Assembly (NCBI GenBank): GCA_029881175.1
Contig: JAOUNC010000092.1
Location: 1-8,844, forward strand
DNA length: 8,844 bases
Direction of reading: 5' to 3'
Source: Nitrospirota bacterium
Lineage (GTDB): Bacteria > Nitrospirota > Nitrospiria > Nitrospirales > UBA8639
Shown here: piece after piece, positions 1 to 6,018 of the stretch
Position numbering within the stretch: the stretch's first letter is position 1
Layout of the letters: each line of letters opens with the position of its first letter
Made by a program: the position numbers and the translations under genes
Notes under the pieces: generated by a model
Told to the model about the DNA's origin: nothing
The model's database searches: none
The model's input: the letters and a program-made list of their open reading frames with translations, nothing else

Positions 1-266
1 ATGCAAATGCACACACAGGAAAATGATAACCAATTGAATCTATTCAATTAAATTGCCGGACACTACTGAGTTTTCATAAAGACGAAGTAGGATACTCCTC
101 AACGGGCTCAGGGGAGGCTCACGTTCTCCCCGCAGTCATTCCCGCAAGCGGTTGGCGGGAATCCATCCGGTTTGTCTGGCCTTCAATGACGAAGATGGTT
201 GCCCGCCACAAACTGGGGGTATGACCACAAGCGACAGACTACGGGAATCTTGCAATCTTCAGAAAA
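1..266. other. Non-coding left flank of the window
   Basis: I find no supportable gene here. The stretch lies downstream of the minus-strand sdh operon, whose last stop codon is at 267-269. It contains an AT-rich perfect dyad at 32-49 (AATTGAAT-CT-ATTCAATT) and a GC-rich palindromic repeat at 138-162, described separately. Neither is followed by a clear T-run in the direction of the operon, so I cannot name an intrinsic terminator for sdhE. Confidence 0.6.
134..166. repeat. Palindromic dispersed repeat (ATTCCCGC/GCGGGAAT)
   Basis: ATTCCCGC at 138-145 and GCGGGAAT at 155-162 form a perfect 8-bp inverted repeat around a 9-nt loop, in the context GTCATTCCCGC...GCGGGAATCCATC. This type of hairpin repeat is scattered between genes in many bacteria, and I associate this form with Nitrospira genomes. 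No second copy is present in the window, so its dispersed nature is from general knowledge rather than seen here. It lies about 100 bp past the end of the sdh operon. Confidence 0.6.
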
Positions 267-1151
267 CTACAGGCAGAGGTTCATTTTTGCGAGGGCAGAA
301 GTAGGTGTTATGAGGTTTCTTTGTAATCCTAAAGCTTTGGGGTCCATCCCCAGGGCGAGGCCGAGGAGTTGGGGGAGGTGAAGAATGGGAAGGTTAATGG
401 TCGTGTGCTCCTGATTTGCGGCTTCGGATTGCATGCCGTCCAGGTTGAGATGGCAGAGAGGGCAGGGGGTGACCATGATGTCGGCGCCATGAGATTTGGC
501 ATCGTTGGTATGGGTGGCGACCATGGATAAGGAATTGACTTTGTTGATGGTCAAAATGGGGAATCCACAGCATCGGGTTTTCCCCGGAAAGTCGACGACT
601 TCTGCTCCAAGGATTTCAATGATGCGTTCCAGCGATTTGCCGCGATCAGGATGTTCTTCAAAACCTAAAGCCTCGGTCGGGCGTTGAATATAACAGCCAT
701 AAAACGGGGCCGCTCGAAGACCGGTGAGAGGTTTGGTGATTTTTGTTCGAAGAAGATCTTCTCCAACATCCTCTAATAAAATCCACAGAAAATGTTTGAT
801 CGTCGTGGTGCCGCGATAGCTGAGTCCTTCCTCCTCTAACATGCCATTCACTTCCTCAAGATAGGCGGGTTGAGTGGTCAACCGATGATTGGCTTGGCTC
901 ATGACGCCTTGGCAGGTGCTGCAAATCGTCATAATGGGCAGGCCTTGTTTCTCAGCCAGGGCAAACGTCCGCGCATTGAGGACGTCACCTAATTTCTCAT
1001 CTTTCTCTTGCAGGACGCCCGCGCCGGTGCAGGAGGCTGTGGTCATTTCTTCGAGGTCAATACCCAGCGTAGGATACACCTGCATGACTGATTGATAGAG
1101 TTCAGGGCAGGCGCCCTTGGAGACGCAGCCTGGAAAGAAGGCGTATTTCAT
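267..1151 (-). CDS. sdhE: SdhE-type CCG-domain subunit of succinate:quinone oxidoreductase / fumarate reductase (HdrB-like)
   Basis: A 294-residue protein of the HdrB/SdhE cysteine-rich (CCG) family. In type E succinate:quinone oxidoreductases this subunit replaces the SdhC/SdhD cytochrome b anchor and is thought to pass electrons between SdhB and the quinone. The C-terminal CCG motif is complete: Cys153, Cys194-Cys195 (CCG), Cys230-x2-Cys233. The N-terminal copy is Cys9, Cys41, Cys77-x2-Cys80, but the first residue of its CC pair is Ser40, so it reads SCTG instead of CCG. No transmembrane helix is evident, as expected for this family. The start overlaps the sdhB stop as ATGA (1148-1151), implying translational coupling. 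It is the last gene of the gltA-sdhA-sdhB-sdhE operon. It is not the unrelated flavinylation factor also called SdhE. A stand-alone heterodisulfide-reductase-like subunit is possible, but the context argues strongly for Sdh. Confidence 0.88.
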   Translation of the reverse strand: MKYAFFPGCVSKGACPELYQSVMQVYPTLGIDLEEMTTASCTGAGVLQEKDEKLGDVLNARTFALAEKQGLPIMTICSTCQGVMSQANHRLTTQPAYLEEVNGMLEEEGLSYRGTTTIKHFLWILLEDVGEDLLRTKITKPLTGLRAAPFYGCYIQRPTEALGFEEHPDRGKSLERIIEILGAEVVDFPGKTRCCGFPILTINKVNSLSMVATHTNDAKSHGADIMVTPCPLCHLNLDGMQSEAANQEHTTINLPILHLPQLLGLALGMDPKALGLQRNLITPTSALAKMNLCL

Positions 1152-2121
1152 GATTTGGTTCGTACCCGTTTAAAGAGTCGTTGGATGTGCTGAATACTTG
1201 AAATGGGGCGATGCAACGGACCGGACAAGGGGATCTTGCCTTTGAGGCCTGACTGCAGCACCATGGGAATCATCCCCAATAAGCGGCCTACATGCTTGAG
1301 CCCAAAGGTTCTGATGGCCAGCATGGGTTCATCTAAAATGCCTTTATGCTTGATGATGTCCGTGAATACTTCTGCATGCCGGGAACCGCAGGTGGATGGT
1401 ATGTTGCCCGCCATGCCCTTTGATCGCAATGCCATAATTCTATCCATCGGCCCGACGCCTTTTGGGCAGACCTGAATACATTCCATACAGCGCGTGCAAT
1501 CCCACATGCCGCTTGGTTCATTGAGGGCCTCCAAACGGTCTGATGTGGTGATGTCGCGTGATCGGCCACAAACCGATAGGCTTTGGCGAGCGCCGCCGGC
1601 CCGAGAAAATTTGTGTCGACTTCCAGCACCGTGCAATCCGAGACGCAGACGCCGCACATAATGCAACTCATGACTCCGGCCAAGTGGTTCATGGATTCTG
1701 GTGGGGCGAGGTATTCGGCAACTGGTGCAGGCTCTGCGGGTCGCAACCAGGGTTGAATCTGGCGAATCTTTTCCCAAAATGGCGCCATGTCGGTGACCAA
1801 ATCTTTAATCACCGGCATATTGTTCATGGGCTCTACGTCAATCGTTTCACCAAGCGGGGCGACCGAGATAATTTTTGTCTTGCAGGCGAGGGCAGCATGG
1901 CCATTGATGCGCATGCCGCATGACCCGCAAATGGCGCCCCGGCAGGAGCACCGGAGGGTGAGGGAGTCGTCAATGGTCTCCCGAACTTTGATCAGCCCGT
2001 CTAACACACTGTCCGATGGATCGAATGCCAGGTCGTATTCCTGATAGTAGGGCGAAGGGTGATCCTGCTCTGGATTGTAGCGACGAACGCGAAGGGTGGT
2101 GTGCATAGGGTTCGAATTCAT
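1148..2121 (-). pseudogene. sdhB: Succinate dehydrogenase/fumarate reductase iron-sulfur subunit SdhB, interrupted by a one-base frameshift
   Basis: SdhB carries electrons from the SdhA flavin through three iron-sulfur clusters. The first 187 codons (2121-1561) hold the [2Fe-2S] ligands Cys60, Cys65, Cys68, Cys80 and the [4Fe-4S] ligands Cys153, Cys156, Cys159, Cys163. After VAD at 1561 the frame goes wrong and would run on to a stop at 1333. The expected continuation (RDITTSDRLEALNEPSGMW) resumes in another frame at 1558 and runs to 1148. Restoring one base at 1560/1561, which gives VAD-x-RD, makes a 324-residue protein of normal length. The last cluster motif is CTRCMECIQVCP (Cys209, 212, 215, 219): the added Cys212 suggests [4Fe-4S] where classical enzymes carry [3Fe-4S], a type E trait. 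The start could be 2121 or an internal ATG at 2106; neither has a clear Shine-Dalgarno. A sequencing error and a true mutation cannot be told apart here. Confidence 0.85.
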
Positions 2122-2131
2122 GGGTCACCGA

Positions 2132-2146
2132 CTGAGAGGTTCTCAG
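2132..2146 (-). promoter_or_regulatory. Small hairpin just upstream of sdhB start
   Basis: On the minus strand CTGAGA-ACC-TCTCAG is a perfect 6-bp stem with a 3-nt loop, ending 10 nt before the sdhB ATG at 2121, where a Shine-Dalgarno would be expected and none is seen. It lies in the 75-nt gap between the sdhA stop and the sdhB start. A role in sdhB translation or mRNA stability is only inference. Confidence 0.3.
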
Positions 2147-2196
2147 GTTCCCTTCATTCTAGCAAAACAGACGAGGAAGGCGGATGAGCAACAAGA

Positions 2197-3912
2197 TTAA
2201 TACACACGGACTTGAGGTTGCCATTGGGTGATGGTGACGGGAAGGAAATCCGTAAGGGGTTCGCTCCCAGGCTGATGATAGAGCAAGATATGCTGTAACC
2301 AGTCCTCGTCATCCCGATCTAAGTAATCCGTCCGGAAATGGGCGCCGCGACTTTCTTTCCGAGTCAACGCGCCCGCGATGATGGCCTCGGCACAATCTAA
2401 CATAAAACCCAATTCGAGTACGGCGATCATTCCGGTATTAAACACCTGCCCTTTGTCGTGAATGGTCACGCCTGGCCATCTGGCTTTTAATGCTTGTATA
2501 TGTTGGCGTGCGGTTTCCAGTCCTTCTTGCTCTCGAAACACTGACACATAGCGATTCATGGTCGTTCCCATCTCTAAGCGGAGAGCTGCCGGGCGCTCTC
2601 CGGGGCCTTTGCGAGCCAGGATGGTGGCGATGAGATGCTGGTCAGCTTCCATGCTGCGTGCTGAAATGGTGGGAGAAGGAATCGTCCGGGCATAGTTGGC
2701 CGCACATTGTCCGGCCCGACGACCAAAGACAATGGTATCCAGGAGAGAATTGGCGCCCAGTCGGTTGCCGCCATGTAAGCTCACGCAGGCCGTCTCTCCT
2801 GCCGCGAACAGGCCTGGCAACCCGTTCCACTGTCCCCGAATATCCCAACATCGACCTTCGGTGTCAGTTTTAATGCCCCCCATTTGATAATGCATGCCAG
2901 GACGAATGGGTAGGAGTTCTTCTGCGAGATCAATGTTGGCAAAGGTTTGAGCTTCGGCATAAATTTGTCCCAGGCGATCTTGAAGAAAGGCGCGGCCTAA
3001 ATGCCGGCAGTCAAGAAAGACGCAACCGTTCATGCCGCGGCCTTCATTTATCTCAATCTGCTCCGCACGCGACACGACATCGCGGGAGGCGAGTTCCAAC
3101 ATGGTTGGCGCGTAGTGTTTCATAAAACGGTCACCCTGTTTATTGAGGAGATAGGCACCTTCCCCTCTGGCGGCTTCGGTGATGAGCAAGCCTTTGCCCT
3201 TCAGCGTGGTCGGGTGATATTGCACCATTTCCATATCCATGAGGGGCGCACCGGCGCGGTAGGCGACGGCCATCCCGTCGCCTGTGCAAATCAAGGCATT
3301 GGTGCTGGGTTCATAGACACGGCCTAACCCGCCTGACGACATAATGACCGTCTTGGCCCGGAACAGTGCAAACTGACCCGTGCGCATCTCAAAGGCCACC
3401 AAGCCGGCACAATGTCCCTGGTCGTCTTTGACAAGTGATGTGACAAACCATTCTTCATAGACGGGAATTTTGGCCTGCATGAGTTGTTCATAGAGAACAT
3501 GGAGCATGGCCTGTCCGGTGAAGTCTGAGACAAAAAACGTCCGAGCTTTTTTTTGCCCACCAAAACGCCTGGTGCCCAATTGGCCTTCGTCGTTGCGATT
3601 AAAGATCACGCCCATATGCTCCAGCGTAATAATGTCATGTCCGGCATCTTGGGCGAGCACTTCAACCGCATCTTGGTCAGCCAGGTAATCGCTCCCCTTC
3701 ACGGTTTCAAAGGCATGGTCTTCCCACTTATCTCCACGATCAGTGAGTGCGGCATTGATCCCTCCTTGTGCGGCATTGGAATGACTACGAACAGGATGGA
3801 CCTTGGTAAGAAGCGCGACAGAAGCGCCCTGTTGGTGTGCGGAAATGGCAGCCCGCATCCCTGCAAGGCCGGCTCCGACAATGAGCACATCGTACGTAGG
3901 GGGAGAAATCAT
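2197..3912 (-). CDS. sdhA: Succinate dehydrogenase/fumarate reductase flavoprotein subunit SdhA
   Basis: A 571-residue FAD enzyme interconverting succinate and fumarate, full length for the family. The N-terminus has the dinucleotide-binding GAGLAG (residues 13-18). RSHSNAAQGG (42-51) contains His44, the expected site of covalent FAD attachment. Substrate-site landmarks follow: His233 in QYHPTT, TEAARGEG with Arg249, the catalytic-Arg region ELASRDVVSRA (Arg277), His341 in HYQMGG, and LHGGNRLGANSLLD (380-392, Arg384). The C-terminal ESRGAHFRTDY segment is typical. The ATG at 3912 is directly preceded by an in-frame TAA, which fixes the start. No Shine-Dalgarno is visible, but the stop of a 39-codon upstream ORF overlaps the start as ATGA, so coupled translation is possible. 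The direction of catalysis (oxidative or reductive) cannot be read from the sequence. Confidence 0.96.
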   Translation of the reverse strand: MISPPTYDVLIVGAGLAGMRAAISAHQQGASVALLTKVHPVRSHSNAAQGGINAALTDRGDKWEDHAFETVKGSDYLADQDAVEVLAQDAGHDIITLEHMGVIFNRNDEGQLGTRRFGGQKKARTFFVSDFTGQAMLHVLYEQLMQAKIPVYEEWFVTSLVKDDQGHCAGLVAFEMRTGQFALFRAKTVIMSSGGLGRVYEPSTNALICTGDGMAVAYRAGAPLMDMEMVQYHPTTLKGKGLLITEAARGEGAYLLNKQGDRFMKHYAPTMLELASRDVVSRAEQIEINEGRGMNGCVFLDCRHLGRAFLQDRLGQIYAEAQTFANIDLAEELLPIRPGMHYQMGGIKTDTEGRCWDIRGQWNGLPGLFAAGETACVSLHGGNRLGANSLLDTIVFGRRAGQCAANYARTIPSPTISARSMEADQHLIATILARKGPGERPAALRLEMGTTMNRYVSVFREQEGLETARQHIQALKARWPGVTIHDKGQVFNTGMIAVLELGFMLDCAEAIIAGALTRKESRGAHFRTDYLDRDDEDWLQHILLYHQPGSEPLTDFLPVTITQWQPQVRVY

Positions 3913-4028
3913 TTAAGCGGTTTGACGGTAGTGATAGGACAAATGGCTTTCATGATGTAAGGCGTGAGGGGGTGAGGCGTAAGGAGTAGGGGGGTAACAA
4001 AAAATGATTGAAATTTTTTTCGTCTCAC
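3909..4028 (-). CDS. Possible 39-codon micro-ORF linking gltA to sdhA
   Basis: An open frame starts at GTG 4028-4026, overlapping the gltA stop as GTGA, and ends at TGA 3911-3909, overlapping the sdhA start as ATGA. GAGG lies 8 nt before the GTG, acceptable as a ribosome-binding site. The predicted 39-residue peptide has a basic start (MRRKKF), a hydrophobic proline-rich middle (FFVTPLLLTPHPLTPYIM) and a basic tail. The middle is encoded by an inverted repeat (3972-4042), so the protein sequence may be a by-product of the repeat. I do not recognise it. It may act mainly as a ribosome relay that couples sdhA translation to gltA, because sdhA has no Shine-Dalgarno of its own. An internal ATG at 3953 could give a 14-codon version. 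Confidence 0.25.
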   Translation of the reverse strand: MRRKKFQSFFVTPLLLTPHPLTPYIMKAICPITTVKPLK

Positions 4029-4042
4029 GGTTTACGCCTCAC
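3972..4042. repeat. Inverted repeat spanning the gltA 3' end
   Basis: GTGAGGCGTAA (3972-3982) is the exact reverse complement of TTACGCCTCAC (4032-4042), with 49 nt between. The right arm lies in the last codons of gltA, just before its stop codon. CTCACGG is also repeated at 4025-4031 and 4039-4044+ on the plus strand. The composition (GTGAG/GTAA units) recalls the longer palindrome at 6246-6348. In an mRNA it could form a hairpin between gltA and sdhA and modulate read-through. Confidence 0.55.
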
Positions 4043-5176
4043 GGTGGTCCGCTGATCCAGCTGTTCATAGGGTCGGTGGTGAGGACCTTCATAAATTTGG
4101 TCCGGGCGAAAGAGATGATTCTCCTGATATTGTTCAAAACAATGTGCCAGCCACCCGGCTACCCGCGCCATGGCAAAGATGGGCGTGAAAAGATCTGTTT
4201 CAATTCCCATGCGATGGTAAATGATCCCTGAGTAAAAATCTACGTTGGGACGAATCCCTTTGCCCCCGACTCGGGCTTCCATCTGTGCTTCCACAGCTCT
4301 GGCCAGTGTAAAGAGCGAATGAGAGCCTGCTTCGGCATCTAATTGCTGGGCGAACGCCTGCATCACGATGGCCCGAGGATCTTTCACTTTGTAAATCCGA
4401 TGGCCAAATCCCATGATTTTTTCTTTATTCGTGAATTTCTTATCGATATACATGGGAATGCGGTCTTCTGAAGCGATTTCTTCCAACATATGAATCACCG
4501 CTTCATTGGCTCCACCATGGAGCGGTCCCTTCAAGGTTCCAATGGCCGATGAGATGACCGTATACGGGTCGGCCAGGGTTGAGGCGGTCACCATGCCACT
4601 GAATGTGGAGGCGTTCATGGTGTGCTCCGCATGTAAAATCAAACAGACGTCGAATATTTTGGCCAGGGCGGGATCCGGAATCTTTTCGGTCAACATATAG
4701 AGGAAATTCTCCGCATAAGAGAGATCATCTCGAGGTGGGATCGACTCATCTCCTCGTCGAAGACGAGCAAATGCCGCCACGAGGGTGGGAAGTTTGGCAA
4801 TGAGTCGAACGGCGGTGAGATAGCGGGTGGCTTCTTCTCTGACATGGTCAGCAGGATAGAACATTCCTAATGCCGCAACGGACGCTTGCAGCGCGTCCAT
4901 GGGATGCCCCTGTTCCGGAAGGGATTTCAAGAGATCGGTAATACTGTATTTGATGCGACGATGCTGGGCGATATCACTGGTGAAATGCTCTAACTCAAGC
5001 TTGGTGGGGAGTCGATTGAACAGCAGGAGAAACGCGGTTTCAAGGAAAGAGCTGTGTTCAGCCAGATCTTCAATGCGGATCCCACGATATTCTAAAATTC
5101 CATGCTCCCCATCGACAAAACTAACGGAAGATTTTGCAGCCGGGATTCCGGCTAATCCAGGGAAAAAATCGCGCAT
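4025..5176 (-). CDS. gltA: Citrate synthase
   Basis: A 383-residue citrate synthase that condenses oxaloacetate with acetyl-CoA to citrate. The length fits the short dimeric class found in Gram-positive bacteria, archaea and many autotrophs, lacking the N-terminal domain of the E. coli hexameric enzyme. Visible landmarks are LHAEHTMNAST (His185), GPLHGGANE with catalytic His220, MGFGHRIYKVKDPRA with catalytic His259, and NVDFYSG with catalytic Asp313, so the active site is intact. 2-methylcitrate synthase belongs to the same family and cannot be fully excluded, but no prp genes are near and the sdh genes are downstream. The start is supported by AGAGGAG 9 nt upstream of ATG 5176. It is the first gene of the operon, behind a good promoter at 5216-5245. 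Confidence 0.93.
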   Translation of the reverse strand: MRDFFPGLAGIPAAKSSVSFVDGEHGILEYRGIRIEDLAEHSSFLETAFLLLFNRLPTKLELEHFTSDIAQHRRIKYSITDLLKSLPEQGHPMDALQASVAALGMFYPADHVREEATRYLTAVRLIAKLPTLVAAFARLRRGDESIPPRDDLSYAENFLYMLTEKIPDPALAKIFDVCLILHAEHTMNASTFSGMVTASTLADPYTVISSAIGTLKGPLHGGANEAVIHMLEEIASEDRIPMYIDKKFTNKEKIMGFGHRIYKVKDPRAIVMQAFAQQLDAEAGSHSLFTLARAVEAQMEARVGGKGIRPNVDFYSGIIYHRMGIETDLFTPIFAMARVAGWLAHCFEQYQENHLFRPDQIYEGPHHRPYEQLDQRTTVRRKP

Positions 5177-5185
5177 GTGCCTGGG

Positions 5186-5192
5186 CTCCTCT
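5186..5192 (-). promoter_or_regulatory. Shine-Dalgarno of gltA
   Basis: AGAGGAG on the minus strand ends 9 nt before the gltA ATG at 5176 and supports that start. It is the only strong ribosome-binding site in the gltA-sdhA-sdhB-sdhE series. Confidence 0.7.
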
Positions 5193-5215
5193 ATTGGTCT
5201 AATGTCTTTTTTTGC

Positions 5216-5245
5216 ATTATAGCGCTACGCGGTCTTTGTTCCCAA
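5216..5245 (-). promoter_or_regulatory. Sigma70-type promoter of the gltA-sdh operon
   Basis: On the minus strand TTGGGA (5245-5240; 4 of 6 matches to TTGACA) is followed after 18 nt by a perfect TATAAT (5221-5216). Transcription would start near 5209, giving a leader of about 33 nt before gltA. A perfect dyad CCTGG-GT-CCAGG (5255-5266) lies 10 nt upstream of the -35 box and could be an operator. Confidence 0.6.
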
Positions 5246-5497
5246 GCGGTAATGCCTGGGTCCAGGGGCGGAACAGCCTTCTGCATTGGTAACCCTACAA
5301 ACATTTGAGTGTGCATGTAGGCCGTGGCCTGCATATTTTCAAGGTCGTCCGTTTGATTCTCAACGAATAATCCAACGCAACCCATTGGATTTGTTTTGGA
5401 AATTTAAAATGTCGTTTATGCGGAACAGCCTTTGCAGTAAATAAATTATTATTGATCAGGAATGGCTGCCTATCCAGTCTGGGTGGCATTACATGCT
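5246..5497. promoter_or_regulatory. Dyad-rich divergent intergenic region between gltA and the exported-protein gene
   Basis: There is no convincing gene here; the divergent neighbours are gltA (left) and the small exported protein (right). The region holds a perfect dyad CCTGG-GT-CCAGG at 5255-5266, a 20-bp near-perfect palindrome ATGTAGGCCGTGGCCTGCAT at 5315-5334, and a 7-bp inverted repeat AATCCAA/TTGGATT at 5369-5391. It also has a 13-bp exact direct repeat GCGGAACAGCCTT at 5268-5280 and 5420-5432. The right part (5395-5455) is AT-rich and suits a plus-strand promoter, but I cannot pick -35/-10 boxes with confidence. Confidence 0.5.
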
Positions 5498-5510
5498 GAG
5501 GAGGTTGATC

Positions 5511-5861
5511 ATGAAACAGTTCAGCTATCTTTGTGCCTGGGTGTTGATTCTGGGTTGTCAGGGGGTGACGCCAAGTTGGGCTGGGGATTTGGCAAGCAGC
5601 AGCGCCCTTCTTTTGAGTCAAAAAGGGGTGCAAGCCCAATCTGCAGAATCGGAACGGCGGGTGTCGCAATTTCAAAATGTTCAAGGGATACTTAAAGAAA
5701 TTCAAGGCAATATCTATGTGGTGGAACGAGAGACGACCCATCAAGCCATTCGAGTGGAAATCGGGCAGGATACGGCATTCCCTAACGGCCAAAAGGAGCC
5801 TGGCCAAATGTTACAGGCTCTGATTTCTACCAGCGATGGGCATGCGTTGATCATTCGTTGA
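5511..5861 (+). CDS. Small predicted exported protein of unknown function
   Basis: A 116-residue protein. GAGGAGGT at 5498-5505 sits 5 nt before ATG 5511 and decides the start over an in-frame ATG at 5493 that precedes this ribosome-binding site. Residues 1-24 look like a signal peptide (Lys2, hydrophobic 6-15, likely signal peptidase I cleavage after SWA24). LILGC at 12-16 is an imperfect lipobox, so a lipoprotein is a less likely alternative. The mature protein has a charged linker and then a beta-rich segment (58-116: GILKEIQGNIYVVERE, RVEIGQDTAF, GQMLQALIS, GHALIIR). The pattern 'VQG.l..I.G..YVV.....' resembles small OB-like secreted proteins I associate with Nitrospira, but I cannot name a family. 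It is transcribed away from gltA and followed by a terminator-like hairpin, so it is probably monocistronic. Confidence 0.72.
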   Translation: MKQFSYLCAWVLILGCQGVTPSWAGDLASSSALLLSQKGVQAQSAESERRVSQFQNVQGILKEIQGNIYVVERETTHQAIRVEIGQDTAFPNGQKEPGQMLQALISTSDGHALIIR

Positions 5862-5898
5862 CGAATTCAGAAAGAGACGAGTGCGGTAGATCACGAAT

Positions 5899-5988
5899 GC
5901 GGGAGGGTCGGACATTTCAGGATGTTCACGTTGTTACTTGGGGGAGTCACAGTTTGAACCCTGGAGTGTTCGACCTTCCGCTATTTTT
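5899..5988 (+). terminator. Imperfect hairpin with T-run after the exported-protein gene
   Basis: GCGG at 5899-5902 pairs with CCGC at 5978-5981, and 5904-5929 pairs imperfectly with 5952-5977 (GGTCG/CGACC, CAGG/CCTG, GTTCA/TGAAC). A T-run follows at 5984-5988. It begins about 38 nt past the stop codon at 5861. It would terminate plus-strand transcription before the next small gene. The mismatched stem makes the call moderate. Confidence 0.4.
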
Positions 5989-6018
5989 CGGTAGTACCAC
6001 GTATTGGAGGGGAGGCCA

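Noticed and set aside
1552..1566. Programmed ribosomal frameshift in sdhB
   Set aside because: No slippery heptamer, no internal Shine-Dalgarno or obvious downstream structure at the shift site, and SdhB is not known to use frameshifting.
1148..1777. A 209-residue minus-strand ORF as an independent gene
   Set aside because: Only its last 136 codons resemble SdhB. The N-terminal third is a shadow of the SdhB reading frame, so it is the frameshifted C-terminal part of sdhB.
5191..5385. A 64-residue minus-strand ORF upstream of gltA
   Set aside because: It contains the perfect TATAAT and the -35 box of the gltA promoter as well as palindromes, has no Shine-Dalgarno and matches no family I know. 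Regulatory DNA is the better reading.
5493..5510. Upstream in-frame ATG for the exported protein
   Set aside because: It lies before the GAGGAGGT ribosome-binding site, which is ideally spaced for ATG 5511, and that start also gives a cleaner signal peptide.
6004..6018. TTG start for the small Cys protein
   Set aside because: The GGAGGGGAGG ribosome-binding site would then lie inside the coding region; ATG 6019 or 6022 fits it better.
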